A stretch of DNA of 64,000 bases from Chamaecrista fasciculata (Eukaryota; Streptophyta; Magnoliopsida; Fabales; Fabaceae), in contig QANZ01042480.1 of NCBI GenBank assembly GCA_003254925.1, positions 75,900-139,899 on the forward strand, given 5' to 3'. A program made the translations under genes and the position numbers. Below the pieces are notes generated by a model. It saw only the letters and a program-made list of their open reading frames with translations, was not told the DNA's origin and did no database searches. Shown one piece after another: positions 51,596 to 61,117 of the stretch (its first letter is position 1; every line of letters starts with the position of its first letter).

Positions 51596-51972
51596 TTTTT
51601 TTCATTTTTTTTATAAGATCGTAACTTGGATTCTGATGTTATATTGTTTTTCTTTCCGTTTTAGTGTTGGGCTGCATGCTAGGGCAACGGGCTAGACTGC
51701 CCTGGCTTGTTGACGGTGCTGATTCTGAAAGTTCCAGATTGCCTTCATTATTTTGTACTCACAAAGCCACTGCTCACACTTGAGCTCTATACTATCAATT
51801 TGAGCATCAAGATTTTCATCATTATCTTGGGTGAGTTTTTTTTCTTTGGTGTTAGATTTTATTTTTTCTGATTCTATTTTAAACTGGAGGTTAACCCTAT
51901 TTTCTTTTGTCCATTCCTATTTCTGTTTCTTTTTCTTTATCTGCAATAGGCTGAAGATAAAAGTTGGTCAAA

Positions 51973-54900
51973 ATGGGGGATGATAATGATACCCAGAGAA
52001 TCAGGAACATATGTATTTTGGCACATGTTGATCATGGCAAGACTACGCTTGCTGATCATTTAATTGCTGCTTCAGGGGGTGGCGTACTTCACCCAAAGTT
52101 GGCCGGACGCATTCGGTTCATGGATTATCTTGATGAGGAGCAAAGAAGGGCTATCACTATGAAGAGCTCTTCCATTGCGCTGAAATATAAGGACTACTCT
52201 ATTAACCTCATAGATTCCCCTGGTCATATGGACTTTTGTAGTGAGGTGTCCACAGCTGCTAGATTAAGTGATGGTGCCTTGGTTTTGGTTGATGCTGTTG
52301 AAGGTGTGCATATTCAAACCCATGCTGTCTTGCGTCAATGTTGGATTGAGAAGCTCTCACCATGCTTGGTTCTCAACAAGATTGACCGGTTGATTAGTGA
52401 GTTGAAGCTGAGCCCCATTGAAGCTTATACTCGGTTGTTAAGGATTGTGCATGAGGTCAATGGGATAGTCAGTGCGTATAAGTCTGAGAAGTATTTGTCA
52501 GATGTAGATTTCATTCTTGCAGGACCTTCAGGTGATGTGATTGGTGATGAAAACTGTGATCTCATAGAGGATGATGATGAAGATATGTTTCAACCACAGA
52601 AGGGTAATGTTGCATTTGTGTGTGCACTAGATGGTTGGGGATTTGGAATTCATGAGTTTGCCGAATTTTATGCTTCAAAACTTGGGGCTAGTGTCGCTGC
52701 ATTGCAGAAAGCCTTATGGGGTCCTCGGTATTTCAACTCAAAGACTAAAATGATTGTTGGTAAGAAAGGCATTGGTGGTGGAACTAAGGCTAGGCCTATG
52801 TTTGTCCAGTTTGTTCTTGAACCTCTATGGCAGGTGTACCAGGGAGCGCTAGAGGCTGATGGGGACAAAGGATTGCTTGAGAAAGTCATTAAGTCATTTA
52901 ACTTGTCTGTACCATCTCGTGAATTGCAAAATAAAGACCCCAAAGTTGTGCTTCAAGCTGTTATGAGCCGGTGGCTTCCTCTGTCAGATACTATCTTATC
53001 AATGGTAATTAAGTGTATGCCTGATCCAATATCAGCACAATCATTTCGTATCTCACGGCTTCTTCCAAAGAGAGAAGTTTTTGATGATAGGGTTGATCAG
53101 AGTGTGCTTGCAGAGGCAGAGCTTGTGAGAAAATCAGTAGAGACATGTGATTTGAGACCTGAAGCTCCATGTGTCGCTTTCGTATCAAAAATGTTTGCTG
53201 TCCCAGTAAAAATGCTTCCCCATAGGGGCTCACATGGGGAGATTTTGAACTATTCTGGTGATGAAGGAGAGGGTGAGTCAGATGAGTGTTTCTTAGCATT
53301 TGCTAGAATTTTTAGTGGAGTTTTATCAGCTGGACAGAGAGTTTTTGTGCTGTCAGCTTTGTATGATCCACTAAAAGGGGAACAAATGCAAAAGCACGTG
53401 CAAGAGGCTGAATTACAATCCCTATATCTAATGATGGGCCAAGGCTTGAAAGTAGTGACATCTGTGAAAGCAGGAAATATTGTTGCCATCCGAGGCCTCA
53501 GCCATCAGATCCTGAAGAGTGCTACACTTTCTTCTAGTAGGAATTGTTGGCCTTTCTCTAGTATGGCTTTCCAGGTTGCCCCAACTCTTAGAGTTGCGAT
53601 TGAGCCATCTGACCCTGCAGATATGAGTGCACTATTGAAAGGCTTGAGGCTTTTGAATCGGGCTGACCCATTTGTTGAGGTCACTGTTTCTGCAAGAGGA
53701 GAGCATGTCCTAGCTGCAGCAGGAGAAGTTCATCTTGAAAGATGTGTAAAAGATTTGAAAGAGAGATTTGCCAAGGTAAGCTTGGAAGTTTCACCACCAC
53801 TTGTATCCTTCAAAGAGACCATTGAAAGTGAATCATCCAACATGCTGGAAAGTTTAAAAGCTCTTAGTAAGAGATCAGATTATGTTGAAAAAACAACACC
53901 TAATGGAAGGTGTGTTATTCGTGTGTATGTGATGAAAATTCCCTCTTCTTTGACGAAGGTGCTTGATGATAGTTCTGATGTACTCGGAGATGTCATTGGA
54001 ATAAAGTCAGGGCAGATGATTGAAAGTTCAGATGCTCAGAGGTCCAGTATTCTTGGAAATGATGATCCAACTGAAGTTCTAAAAAAACGTATAATCGATG
54101 CAGTGGAAAGTGAGATTTCGAGCAGGAATGAGAATGACAAGGACTATACTGACAAGTGTAAGGTAAAGTGGCTAAAGCTTTTGAGGAGGATATGGGCACT
54201 TGGACCTAGGCAAATTGGTCCCAACATTCTGTTTACTCCTGATGTTAAAGTTCAGAGTAGTGAAAACTCTGTTCTAATACATGGTCGAGCTCACGTATCA
54301 GAAAGGTTGGGTTTTGTTGATGATCCCGGTACCTGTAATGCAGTAGATGAGACATCTTCAAATGTCAACGAAGGATTTAACACGGAGGCTGAGCGTCTTG
54401 AGAGTAGTGTAATATCTGGGTTTCAACTGGCCACTGCAGCTGGACCCTTGTGTGATGAACCTATGTGGGGTTTGGCATTTGTCATCGAGGCATATGTTTA
54501 TCCCTTCATGGGGCAGTCTGATGAATCTGAAACACACCAACAATCTGAGCAGTATGGTATCTTTGCAGGACAAGTAATTACAACTGTCAAAGATGCTTGT
54601 AGAGCAGCAGTTCTTCAGAATAAGCCAAGGCTTGTAGAAGCCATGTATTTTTGTGAGTTGAATACCCCTACTGAATTTTTGGGTCCCATGTACGCTGTAC
54701 TAGCCCGAAAACGGGCCCGAGTTTTAAAAGAAGAGATGCAGGAAGGTTCTCCTTTCTTCACTGTGCATGCATATTTGCCTGTCTCAGAAAGCTTTGGTTT
54801 TGCTGATGAGCTTAGGAGATGGACATCTGGGGCTGCAAATGCACTTCTTGTCCTTAGCCACTGGGAAGCGCTTTCTGAGGATCCTTTCTTTGTACCTAAA

Positions 54901-55059
54901 ACAGAAGAAGAAATTGAAGAGTTTGGAGATGGCTCTAGTGTGCTTCCTAATACAGCAAGGAAGCTGATTAATGCAGTCAGACGGCGTAAGGGCCTTCCAG
55001 TTGAGGAAAAAGTAGTACAGCATGGAACAAAGCAGAGGACGCGAGCTCGCAAAGTCTGA
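51973..55059 (+). CDS. EFL1: EFL1-type ribosome-assembly GTPase (1028 aa)
   Basis: Cytoplasmic EF-2-like GTPase that, with SBDS, releases the anti-association factor eIF6/TIF6 from pre-60S subunits. Start chosen at the ATG giving MGDDNDTQRIRNICILAHVD; an in-frame TTG three codons earlier is not needed. GTPase motifs: G1 AHVDHGKT (17-24), switch I RAITMKSS (59-66), G3 DSPGH (81-85), G4 NKID (135-138). The acidic insert LIEDDDEDMFQPQ after the G domain and the long inserts in later domains separate EFL1 from EF-2. Domain III has RADPFVEV and GEVHLERCVKDL; the C-terminal EF-G-type part has NTPTEFLGPMYAVLARKRARV, SESFGFADELRRWTSG and the basic tail KQRTRARKV. The coding region is uninterrupted. 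Length fits plant EFL1 (about 1000 residues). Confidence 0.95.
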   Translation: MGDDNDTQRIRNICILAHVDHGKTTLADHLIAASGGGVLHPKLAGRIRFMDYLDEEQRRAITMKSSSIALKYKDYSINLIDSPGHMDFCSEVSTAARLSDGALVLVDAVEGVHIQTHAVLRQCWIEKLSPCLVLNKIDRLISELKLSPIEAYTRLLRIVHEVNGIVSAYKSEKYLSDVDFILAGPSGDVIGDENCDLIEDDDEDMFQPQKGNVAFVCALDGWGFGIHEFAEFYASKLGASVAALQKALWGPRYFNSKTKMIVGKKGIGGGTKARPMFVQFVLEPLWQVYQGALEADGDKGLLEKVIKSFNLSVPSRELQNKDPKVVLQAVMSRWLPLSDTILSMVIKCMPDPISAQSFRISRLLPKREVFDDRVDQSVLAEAELVRKSVETCDLRPEAPCVAFVSKMFAVPVKMLPHRGSHGEILNYSGDEGEGESDECFLAFARIFSGVLSAGQRVFVLSALYDPLKGEQMQKHVQEAELQSLYLMMGQGLKVVTSVKAGNIVAIRGLSHQILKSATLSSSRNCWPFSSMAFQVAPTLRVAIEPSDPADMSALLKGLRLLNRADPFVEVTVSARGEHVLAAAGEVHLERCVKDLKERFAKVSLEVSPPLVSFKETIESESSNMLESLKALSKRSDYVEKTTPNGRCVIRVYVMKIPSSLTKVLDDSSDVLGDVIGIKSGQMIESSDAQRSSILGNDDPTEVLKKRIIDAVESEISSRNENDKDYTDKCKVKWLKLLRRIWALGPRQIGPNILFTPDVKVQSSENSVLIHGRAHVSERLGFVDDPGTCNAVDETSSNVNEGFNTEAERLESSVISGFQLATAAGPLCDEPMWGLAFVIEAYVYPFMGQSDESETHQQSEQYGIFAGQVITTVKDACRAAVLQNKPRLVEAMYFCELNTPTEFLGPMYAVLARKRARVLKEEMQEGSPFFTVHAYLPVSESFGFADELRRWTSGAANALLVLSHWEALSEDPFFVPKTEEEIEEFGDGSSVLPNTARKLINAVRRRKGLPVEEKVVQHGTKQRTRARKV

Positions 55060-57130
55060 TATTTGGATTGATTCTTTATTTTTTGTTGTATCATTAGCTG
55101 TGAAGAGAACTGCAAGGCAATACATGTAATCAGTAATCTTCTAATATGGCAACAGTTCCTTTTGAAAGATGCCTTATTCTCCTCTTTTGTGGCCCTAACT
55201 AGTTGAATTATATATTTCTGGAAACCATATGTAATGATGTAAACATAATTAAAGAAATATACGCCTCAATATACAGCGAAGTCCTGACTATTCAGAAGAG
55301 TAATTTTTCTTCTAAAACCAGTGATATCTGTGTCTTTAAGAATGAATGCCATAAAATTGCACATAATTAATCTACTCCTGCTGGACAGATTTTAAGGCAG
55401 GATTGCAAGACTTCAAAAACCGTCCAGCAAATTACGAGAAGGCAAGTCTTTCAGATGTTGTACTTCTGGTGATTATTCCAGGTTAACTTTCCCTTTAGCA
55501 CTTTGAATATTATGAGCCAGTTGAAGAAGGATCTTACATAAAAATGATTAATATGGTCAGTGGGGATGGTGGACAATTACAGGTAGGTTTAACTTCTGTT
55601 TATTTATTGGCTTTTATGAGTTGGAATTGGATCTAACCTTTTGAAAGAGCTGACGTTCAGGTCAGCCTGCATTATGGGTTGCAGGTAAATTTCTGTTTTT
55701 TATGTGGAAATCTGTATCATAAATCATAATAACTTGAATTTGATAATAGAAAGAATACATGCTTCAATTTAAGGGCATGTCCTTGAGCTTTGCTCCACTT
55801 ATTTAAACGTATGAACCCATGATCTAACTTTCAATTTGTCTTTCCATGCAGGTGAACAATATTAGTGGCTACCTTCCAGGCCGGATTGTTTTCTTCTTGG
55901 TAAGTTTCTTTCAAGAATGTGGTTAAGTATCACTTTGAGCATATTAAATGTCTATAAATTATACAACTTTCCCAACAGATTAATCTCTTCCATGGGGCTG
56001 GTTGAGATAACTGGAAAGCCCAACAGAAATGCAAACTCATTCATGAAGACATGCCTGTTGGTTATGTTTACTATTATAACTATAAACCAGGATTGAAATG
56101 CAACTATCATTCTGATCTTCCATCTTTTGAAGCAGCAGAAGTTCTAAAGATGTTCAAATGCATTATTAGGATTTACTAATTGGCCTTGGGAATAGGCATT
56201 TCTTGCTGCAACTTCTGGTCAGCAACAACATAAGGAGTCTGAATTGTCCAGGTTAAGTTTTATAGGGAAGAAGCAAGGACAAACTAGATATTGTCAGAGA
56301 TAAACCGTGAAGAAATTGTGATTAAACTTGTTTCACAATCTGTTGAACAGAAACTTATAATAAATGTAATTGATACAAGTACCTAGTACCTATCTCCAAC
56401 GTATAGAACTTGACCTCTAATATTTTGACTAAAGAGGGAGAGGAAGTTTTAGGAAGAAAAATGAGGTATAACAATAATATAATATTGAAGGACTGCGTAC
56501 ATCTTGACCCTACCCAGACCCCACCTAGTGGGAGCCTTGTGCACTGGGGCCACCGTACATCTTGACCCTACCCAGACCCCACCTAGTGGGAGCCTTGTGC
56601 ACTGGGGCCACCCTTACGGTCAATATCATGAAGATAGCATATTGTGCACATTACTTCTCATGTTGATTTATAAATTTGTTTCTGGGGCAATCAGTCAATC
56701 ACTTGATTACATGCCATTTCTTCAGTCTTCAATTGACTTCCATCATTTCTAGGTTGCGATGTTATGTGAGAATTTATCCTTTATTTGCCTGTAGTAAGCC
56801 TCTGTTTGTTTGTTGAAGTGTCCTGTTGAAGTAAATCTTTTTGCAGCTAACCAAACTATTGTCACGTGTAACAGGAAAAAAAAAAAGTAGTGAGTGTCAG
56901 TGGAAATAGTGTTTTCTTTCATTTCATTTACGTGTTGTATGGTATACCAACTTTCATAAAGTTGTAAGGAACCGACCAACCGCTAGCAGTAGGGGTGGTT
57001 GTCCTAAAGCCTCTTTTAATTTGTTTGCTTACTCCATCATCATCCTCCTTTCATCTTTCTCTTTCATTCTTTCCTTTTCCTAATGCTATGTTTTACCAAT
57101 TTTATTCTTGACTAATAAAGAAAACATCAG
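55060..57130 (+). other. EFL1 3' flank and unrecognised exon-like stretches
   Basis: 55080-55260 is probably EFL1 3' UTR. Between 55385 and 56215, short segments read as ordinary protein: frames with NYEKASLSDVVLL, VNNISGYLPGRIVFFL, and HEDMPVGYVYYYNYKPGLKC. They are separated by stops and splice-like signals ('acaggtaggt', 'tgcaggtgaac'). I do not recognise the family; it may be a decayed gene. 56490-56612 holds an Au SINE tail. Confidence 0.3.
56494..56614 (+). mobile_element. 5'-truncated Au SINE tail, tandemly duplicated
   Basis: A 58-bp unit starting 'gtacatcttgaccctaccc' and containing the Au core CCCCACCTAGTGGGAGCC occurs twice head to tail (56497-56554, 56555-56612) with no differences I can see. 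The tRNA-like head is absent. Confidence 0.85.
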
Positions 57131-58628
57131 CTTTTAAAGCATCTCTTACTGTCAATGCTGACGTGGATGAGTTCAATACAAATATAGATTGTGAGCTTAG
57201 GCCTCTGGAGGCATGTTTCCATATGGTAGAAGTGGGAGTTGAAGACATGTCAAAGGTTATACTGTTAGAGGATCCAGCATGCAGAGAGATGAAGCTTAAA
57301 CAGATTCAGATGAATGAATGTATTTTCAAAGCCTGTGAAGCTGTCTCCACTGTCAGAGTACAAGTTGACAAGCTATCAGAGAAGGTGATGACATTCATTA
57401 TTATCACACTAGAAACTAAACCTAAACTCTCTTACATGAATTGTAGGTGATTAATTAAGTCATAGTTTGAAAAGAAACTAATGATTACTGCTTACTGATA
57501 ATTAAGGTGATTGCTTTGGAGAGAACAGTTAATGGTGGTTCCAAGGTTGCAGAGAAGGAGTTTGTAATTTTGACAGAATTGCTGATGGTTCAGCTGCTCA
57601 AACTGGATTCGATAGTGGCAGATGGAGAAGCCAAAGTACTGAGACGAATTGAGGTTAGTGATTGATATATATATTATAACCTCTTAGTCTGTGATAATTT
57701 GTGTTTGGAGGCGTTGCTCAAATCTCAGTGCTCAAAATTCTCATGCATTCATAAAACTGTCTGGCATCTATCTACCCATATGAAGAAGGATAAATCTGTA
57801 AATTTGGTACAATGCATAATTTTTTTCAGGCAAAAAGAACCCTTTTCGTTGCCAAACTTTACCTCAACTTTCAATTTGGTCCCCAATGTTTTTTGCTGTC
57901 AATTTCGTCTCCAATATTTTATATTTTGGTCAATTTTATACTTTGATTAGTAGATTTCATCATGTTTTTTAATCTGAGTTAGGATTTGAGTTTCTTCTTC
58001 TATTAATTTTACATTACATGTTGTTAGACACGTAGAATCTGTTGTTAATATTAAATTAAAGTATGAGCAAAGGATAAATTCAATCAAAATATAAAATTTT
58101 GAGACGAAATTGATAGAAAAAAATATAAGGGACGAAAAGAGTGCTCTTACCTTTTTTACACATTGGGAATTGTAGTAGGCATTAGATGGATCATATAGTT
58201 TCTGATACTCACAAAACTGTGTGCCTTTCATCGAACCAATATAAGGTAAGAGTTAGTAAAAGCATTAAGGAAGCTGGAGTATGTGAATGAAACCCATGCA
58301 CTTAGTTTCTGTCTTTTTCCTTACATAACACTACTATTATCTCTTTTGAATCATAAGATTAAGCCTTAATTTAACTATGATTTCAATGCGAGACCATTAT
58401 TATGATGCACAGGTTCGTCGTGTCCAGAGCTATGTAGACAAACTTGACAACCTAAAGGCAAGAAATTGTAATCCTTTTAGCTGCAGTGAGAATGTAAATA
58501 ACCATGTAGTGTGTATGGCCACCAAATGGGAGACATTTGAATCAGGATTTGGAAGCTTGGAACCACAAACTCTATTTAAGTCATCTAATTCTACTGTAAT
58601 CTCTCAGAATTGGGAGCTCTTTGACTAA
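57131..58628 (+). pseudogene. BAG-family Hsp70 co-chaperone, 5' part missing
   Basis: BAG proteins bind the Hsp70 ATPase domain and promote nucleotide exchange. Three exons join in frame: about 57131-57384, 57507-57653, 58413-58628 (GT-AG, phase 0). They encode EDMSKVILLEDPACREMKLK, a BAG helix bundle (VSTVRVQVDKLSEKV, EKEFVILTELLMVQLLKLD, RRVQSYVDKLDNLKARN) and the conserved C-terminal WETFESGFGSL and WELFD. Plant BAG1-4 proteins have about 130-150 more residues with a ubiquitin-like domain. Here only its last strand (HMVEVGVED) is preceded by unrelated-looking sequence, the frame closes at a TGA near 57110, and no upstream exon or ATG is recognised. Either the 5' exons are too diverged for me to see or it is a truncated copy. 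The BAG part is not broken. Confidence 0.7.
57829..58151. mobile_element. fold-back MITE in an intron of the BAG-like gene, 9-bp TSD
   Basis: Begins GGCAAAAAGAACCCTTTTCG and ends with the complement of GGTAAGAGCACTCTTTTCG. Flanks TTTTTTTCA (57820-57828) and TTTTTTACA (58152-58160), one mismatch. Same family as 20448 and 25817. Confidence 0.75.
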
Positions 58629-58797
58629 AAGTAAGAAGTATATATAGCCACAAGTTCATTCCATAGAATCTGTTAATTTCATGGAGAAAACGTTTATGAA
58701 TGTATTGCAAAGAGTTAAATAATGTTGTCGTTTTTTAATCAAAACATATATGCCATAAATTTGGAGGCCTTTACCTACTAATTGACATGATTTTTTT

Positions 58798-59213
58798 GGC
58801 CAGAAGTGCAAATTTGGTTCCATATTTTTTGCTCAGTTCTCAATTTGGTCCCGTATCATTTTTTGTTGCATTTTGTCTCATATCTTTGATTCGGGTTCCA
58901 ATTTGGCCCCATATATTTTTTTTTGTTGAAAATTTGATCTTATATCTTTGGATCAGGTGTATAATTGGTCTCATATTTTTGAGTCAGGTGCAAAATTAGT
59001 CTCATATCTTTGGGTTAGGTGGAATCAACGGTGGAACCTTTTGTGAATAATGGGACCAATTCTCTAATTTGACCAAAAGATATGGGACTAAAAATGAAAT
59101 GTGACCAAATTGAGATCTTTTGCAAAGATAAGAGACTAAAAGTGCAACAAAAAAAAAAATAGAACTAAATTGGGAACTGAATAAAAGATATAGGAACAAA
59201 TCTACACTTGACC
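58798..59213. mobile_element. fold-back element of the GGTCAAAG family
   Basis: Ends GGCCAGAAGTGCAAATTTGG and the complement of GGTCAAGTGTAGATTTG. Arms have 'ggtctcatatctttgg' units. 9-bp flanks match at 7 of 9, in a T-rich target. Confidence 0.7.
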
Positions 59214-59445
59214 TAATTTTTTTCTTTTCCAACAACTAATTTGGTGGTAAGGAATAGTAAACTGATCTGTAGTGTGATTTTTGGCTTGACCGCCAAGCTT
59301 CCAACAATGTAAATGTTATCTGGCCTTGTTTGCAACTTCTGTTTTCTTTTTTAAAAATTAACTTAAGTCTATTTCTCGAAATGTTTTCTGATTTTAATTG
59401 AAGAGGAAGCAATTTAACTTACTGGACAATTATCCATTTTTCATC

Positions 59446-59661
59446 ATAAAATTAGTGAATTTTTTTTTTTGGTTTCTCAAGGTATTCCCCAACTCGACGG
59501 GCCAATGACTAATTCTCCGCGGATTAGTGCTCCATTTAAGGGTTTGATGGTGGCTAATTGGTTGCTGCATACGCAAGGCGGGATTCGAACCCCCGACCTT
59601 GCTTAAGAAACCTAGTAAACTCAACTACTAGACCAAACAAGCTTGGTTATAAAATTAGTGA
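59446..59661 (-). mobile_element. tRNA-derived SINE, 13-bp TSD
   Basis: The exact 13-mer ATAAAATTAGTGA occurs at 59446-59458 and 59649-59661. Read on the minus strand the body has box A-like 'tggtctagtagttgag' and box B 'gggttcgaatcccg', and ends in an A run. Confidence 0.9.
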
Positions 59662-60033
59662 TTTGTTTTCTTGAGAGATGGTTGATTTCTCAATTTAGTC
59701 CTTAAATAATAAAATTATAAAATTTAGTCTTGAAAGATATCATTTTCACCAAGTTGGTCCTTTTTAAAAAATTTCATTTCGAATTTAATGGTTAAAATGA
59801 TTTTTTAATGGTTAAAAAATTAATCAAAAAATAATTAAAAAAACAGCAAGCTATAAAATTGTTCGAGTTCTAACCAAATAGACATATAAAATAATAAAGT
59901 CTATACAACACTGAAATTAACGATAGAAAGTATGAAAGGGAAGGCCCAATCTTATGGTTTGTATCAAAGAAACAAAAACAAAAAAATAAAAAATAAGTCA
60001 TTATATATTATAAAAGTTAAAAGACATTCTATT
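59662..60033. other. intergenic, one repeat arm
   Basis: 59690-59780 resembles one arm of the 'tttagtcctt' fold-back families without a partner. Otherwise nothing recognised. Confidence 0.4.
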
Positions 60034-60105
60034 TTCCATTGCCGGGAATTGAACCCGGGTCTCCTGGGTGAAAGCCAGATATCCTAACCACTGGACGACA
60101 ATGGA
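60034..60105 (-). tRNA. tRNA-Glu (anticodon TTC)
   Basis: 72 bases on the minus strand. The acceptor stem TCCATTG/CAATGGA pairs fully. It has D-arm 'gtccagtggttaggat', anticodon arm with loop CTTTCAC (anticodon TTC), and T-arm CCGGG-TTCAATT-CCCGG, with internal box A and box B intact. A run of T (plus-strand AAAA at 60019-60022) lies 12 bases past the 3' end as a Pol III terminator. No intron, as expected. Confidence 0.96.
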
Positions 60106-60469
60106 ACTTGTTGTTGACTGTAACAACTAAGATTACTTTATATAATACTATAGAATGAAACGTGGTGCAATTTGTTAGAAGCTATGAAACATGCATACGA
60201 TATATCAAAATGTTAAATTTTTAAAATTATATGACATATGTTTATGTATGTAAGTAATTAAAATTTTATAAATTTTGATGAAAACTTTAAAAATTACAAT
60301 ATCTAAAAATAATATACATCATATTTGTTATTATTTTCTATTATTTCTCATGTTAAAAACACAAAAATTAATTTTTTCATCCTAAAAATTATAAATATAT
60401 ATTGTATATGTGTCGCCTATGGGTGTCAGACATAGATACACATATGATACAGTAACAAGACCTCAAAAT

Positions 60470-60840
60470 TAGGTGTGCACACAATCCAGTTTAAGTTGGG
60501 TTTCGGCTAGACTCGGGCTGAGCCACTGGGTCCATTTGGGCCTAACTGGGCCAAAAATTTTTTTCTAAATTTTTATATTTATTTACTTAAGTCATTTAAT
60601 TTTATTCATTCTATATGATTTTTAACTTATATATATTGATAAAAAAAAATTAACTTCAAATCACTTTAGTATTTTTTTATTAATAACAACATTTTATTTA
60701 ATTTATTTATCAAAAAAATATTTATTTAATTGAGATTAAGTATATGTTTTATGTATTTTTTTAATATATAATTAATAAAAATAATAATACATATATTTTC
60801 CCTATAATAAAAAAGAATATTTTGTAATATATATATATAT
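60470..60840. mobile_element. truncated hAT-like element
   Basis: 'taggtgtgcacacaa' followed by GC-rich 'gggcctaactgggcc' and then an AT-rich stretch resembles the left half of the 38548 element. It stops where an LTR fragment begins at 60841, so the right end is missing. Confidence 0.5.
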
Positions 60841-61111
60841 TGATGAACCTGGTTCTGGCCGGGGGTCATTACCTGGTTCGGTGAGGCAACTCTAGGTCGG
60901 AAGTCGCCTGCAAGTCAATGAACGCATAGGGGTAGCCTTGCGATTCACCTCCGATGCTTAAGTTAGTAAGGGATATGAGCTTAATAATCTCAATTGACTG
61001 AGTAGAGAGCGTACCTTTATCCAGTGTGAAGGGTTAACCTTTTATACTGGCTGAGGGCAATCAGTTGTGATCTTGTCATAAATGCCTGGATGCTTGATTG
61101 TGATCCTGGCA
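60841..61111 (-). mobile_element. LTR-like fragment in reverse orientation
   Basis: Read on the minus strand: 'cagtataaaaggttaac' (TATA-like), 'actaacttaagcatcggagg', then 'cccctatgcgttcattgacttgcagg', the R/U5 pattern also present at 24540-24610. Starts TG and ends CA on the plus strand. Possibly a solo LTR; no 5-bp duplication seen. Confidence 0.5.
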
Positions 61112-61117
61112 TTGTGA

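Larger units (their letters stand above)
48772..51951 (+). other. likely 5' leader exons and introns of EFL1
   Basis: 48780-48993 is GC-richer, C/T-rich leader-like DNA ending at a consensus-like donor (catag|gtagcg). A second exon-like stretch, about 51664-51829, ends at tcttgg|gtgagt. The coding exon begins after a good acceptor (ctgcaatag|gctgaag) at 51951. Exon positions are inferred from splice-like signals only. The intervening DNA holds a degenerate tandem array and a retrotransposon relic. Confidence 0.4.

Noticed and set aside
54615-55125. Minus-strand frames of 113 and 166 codons over the end of EFL1
   Set aside because: Antisense shadows of the real coding region, without motifs.
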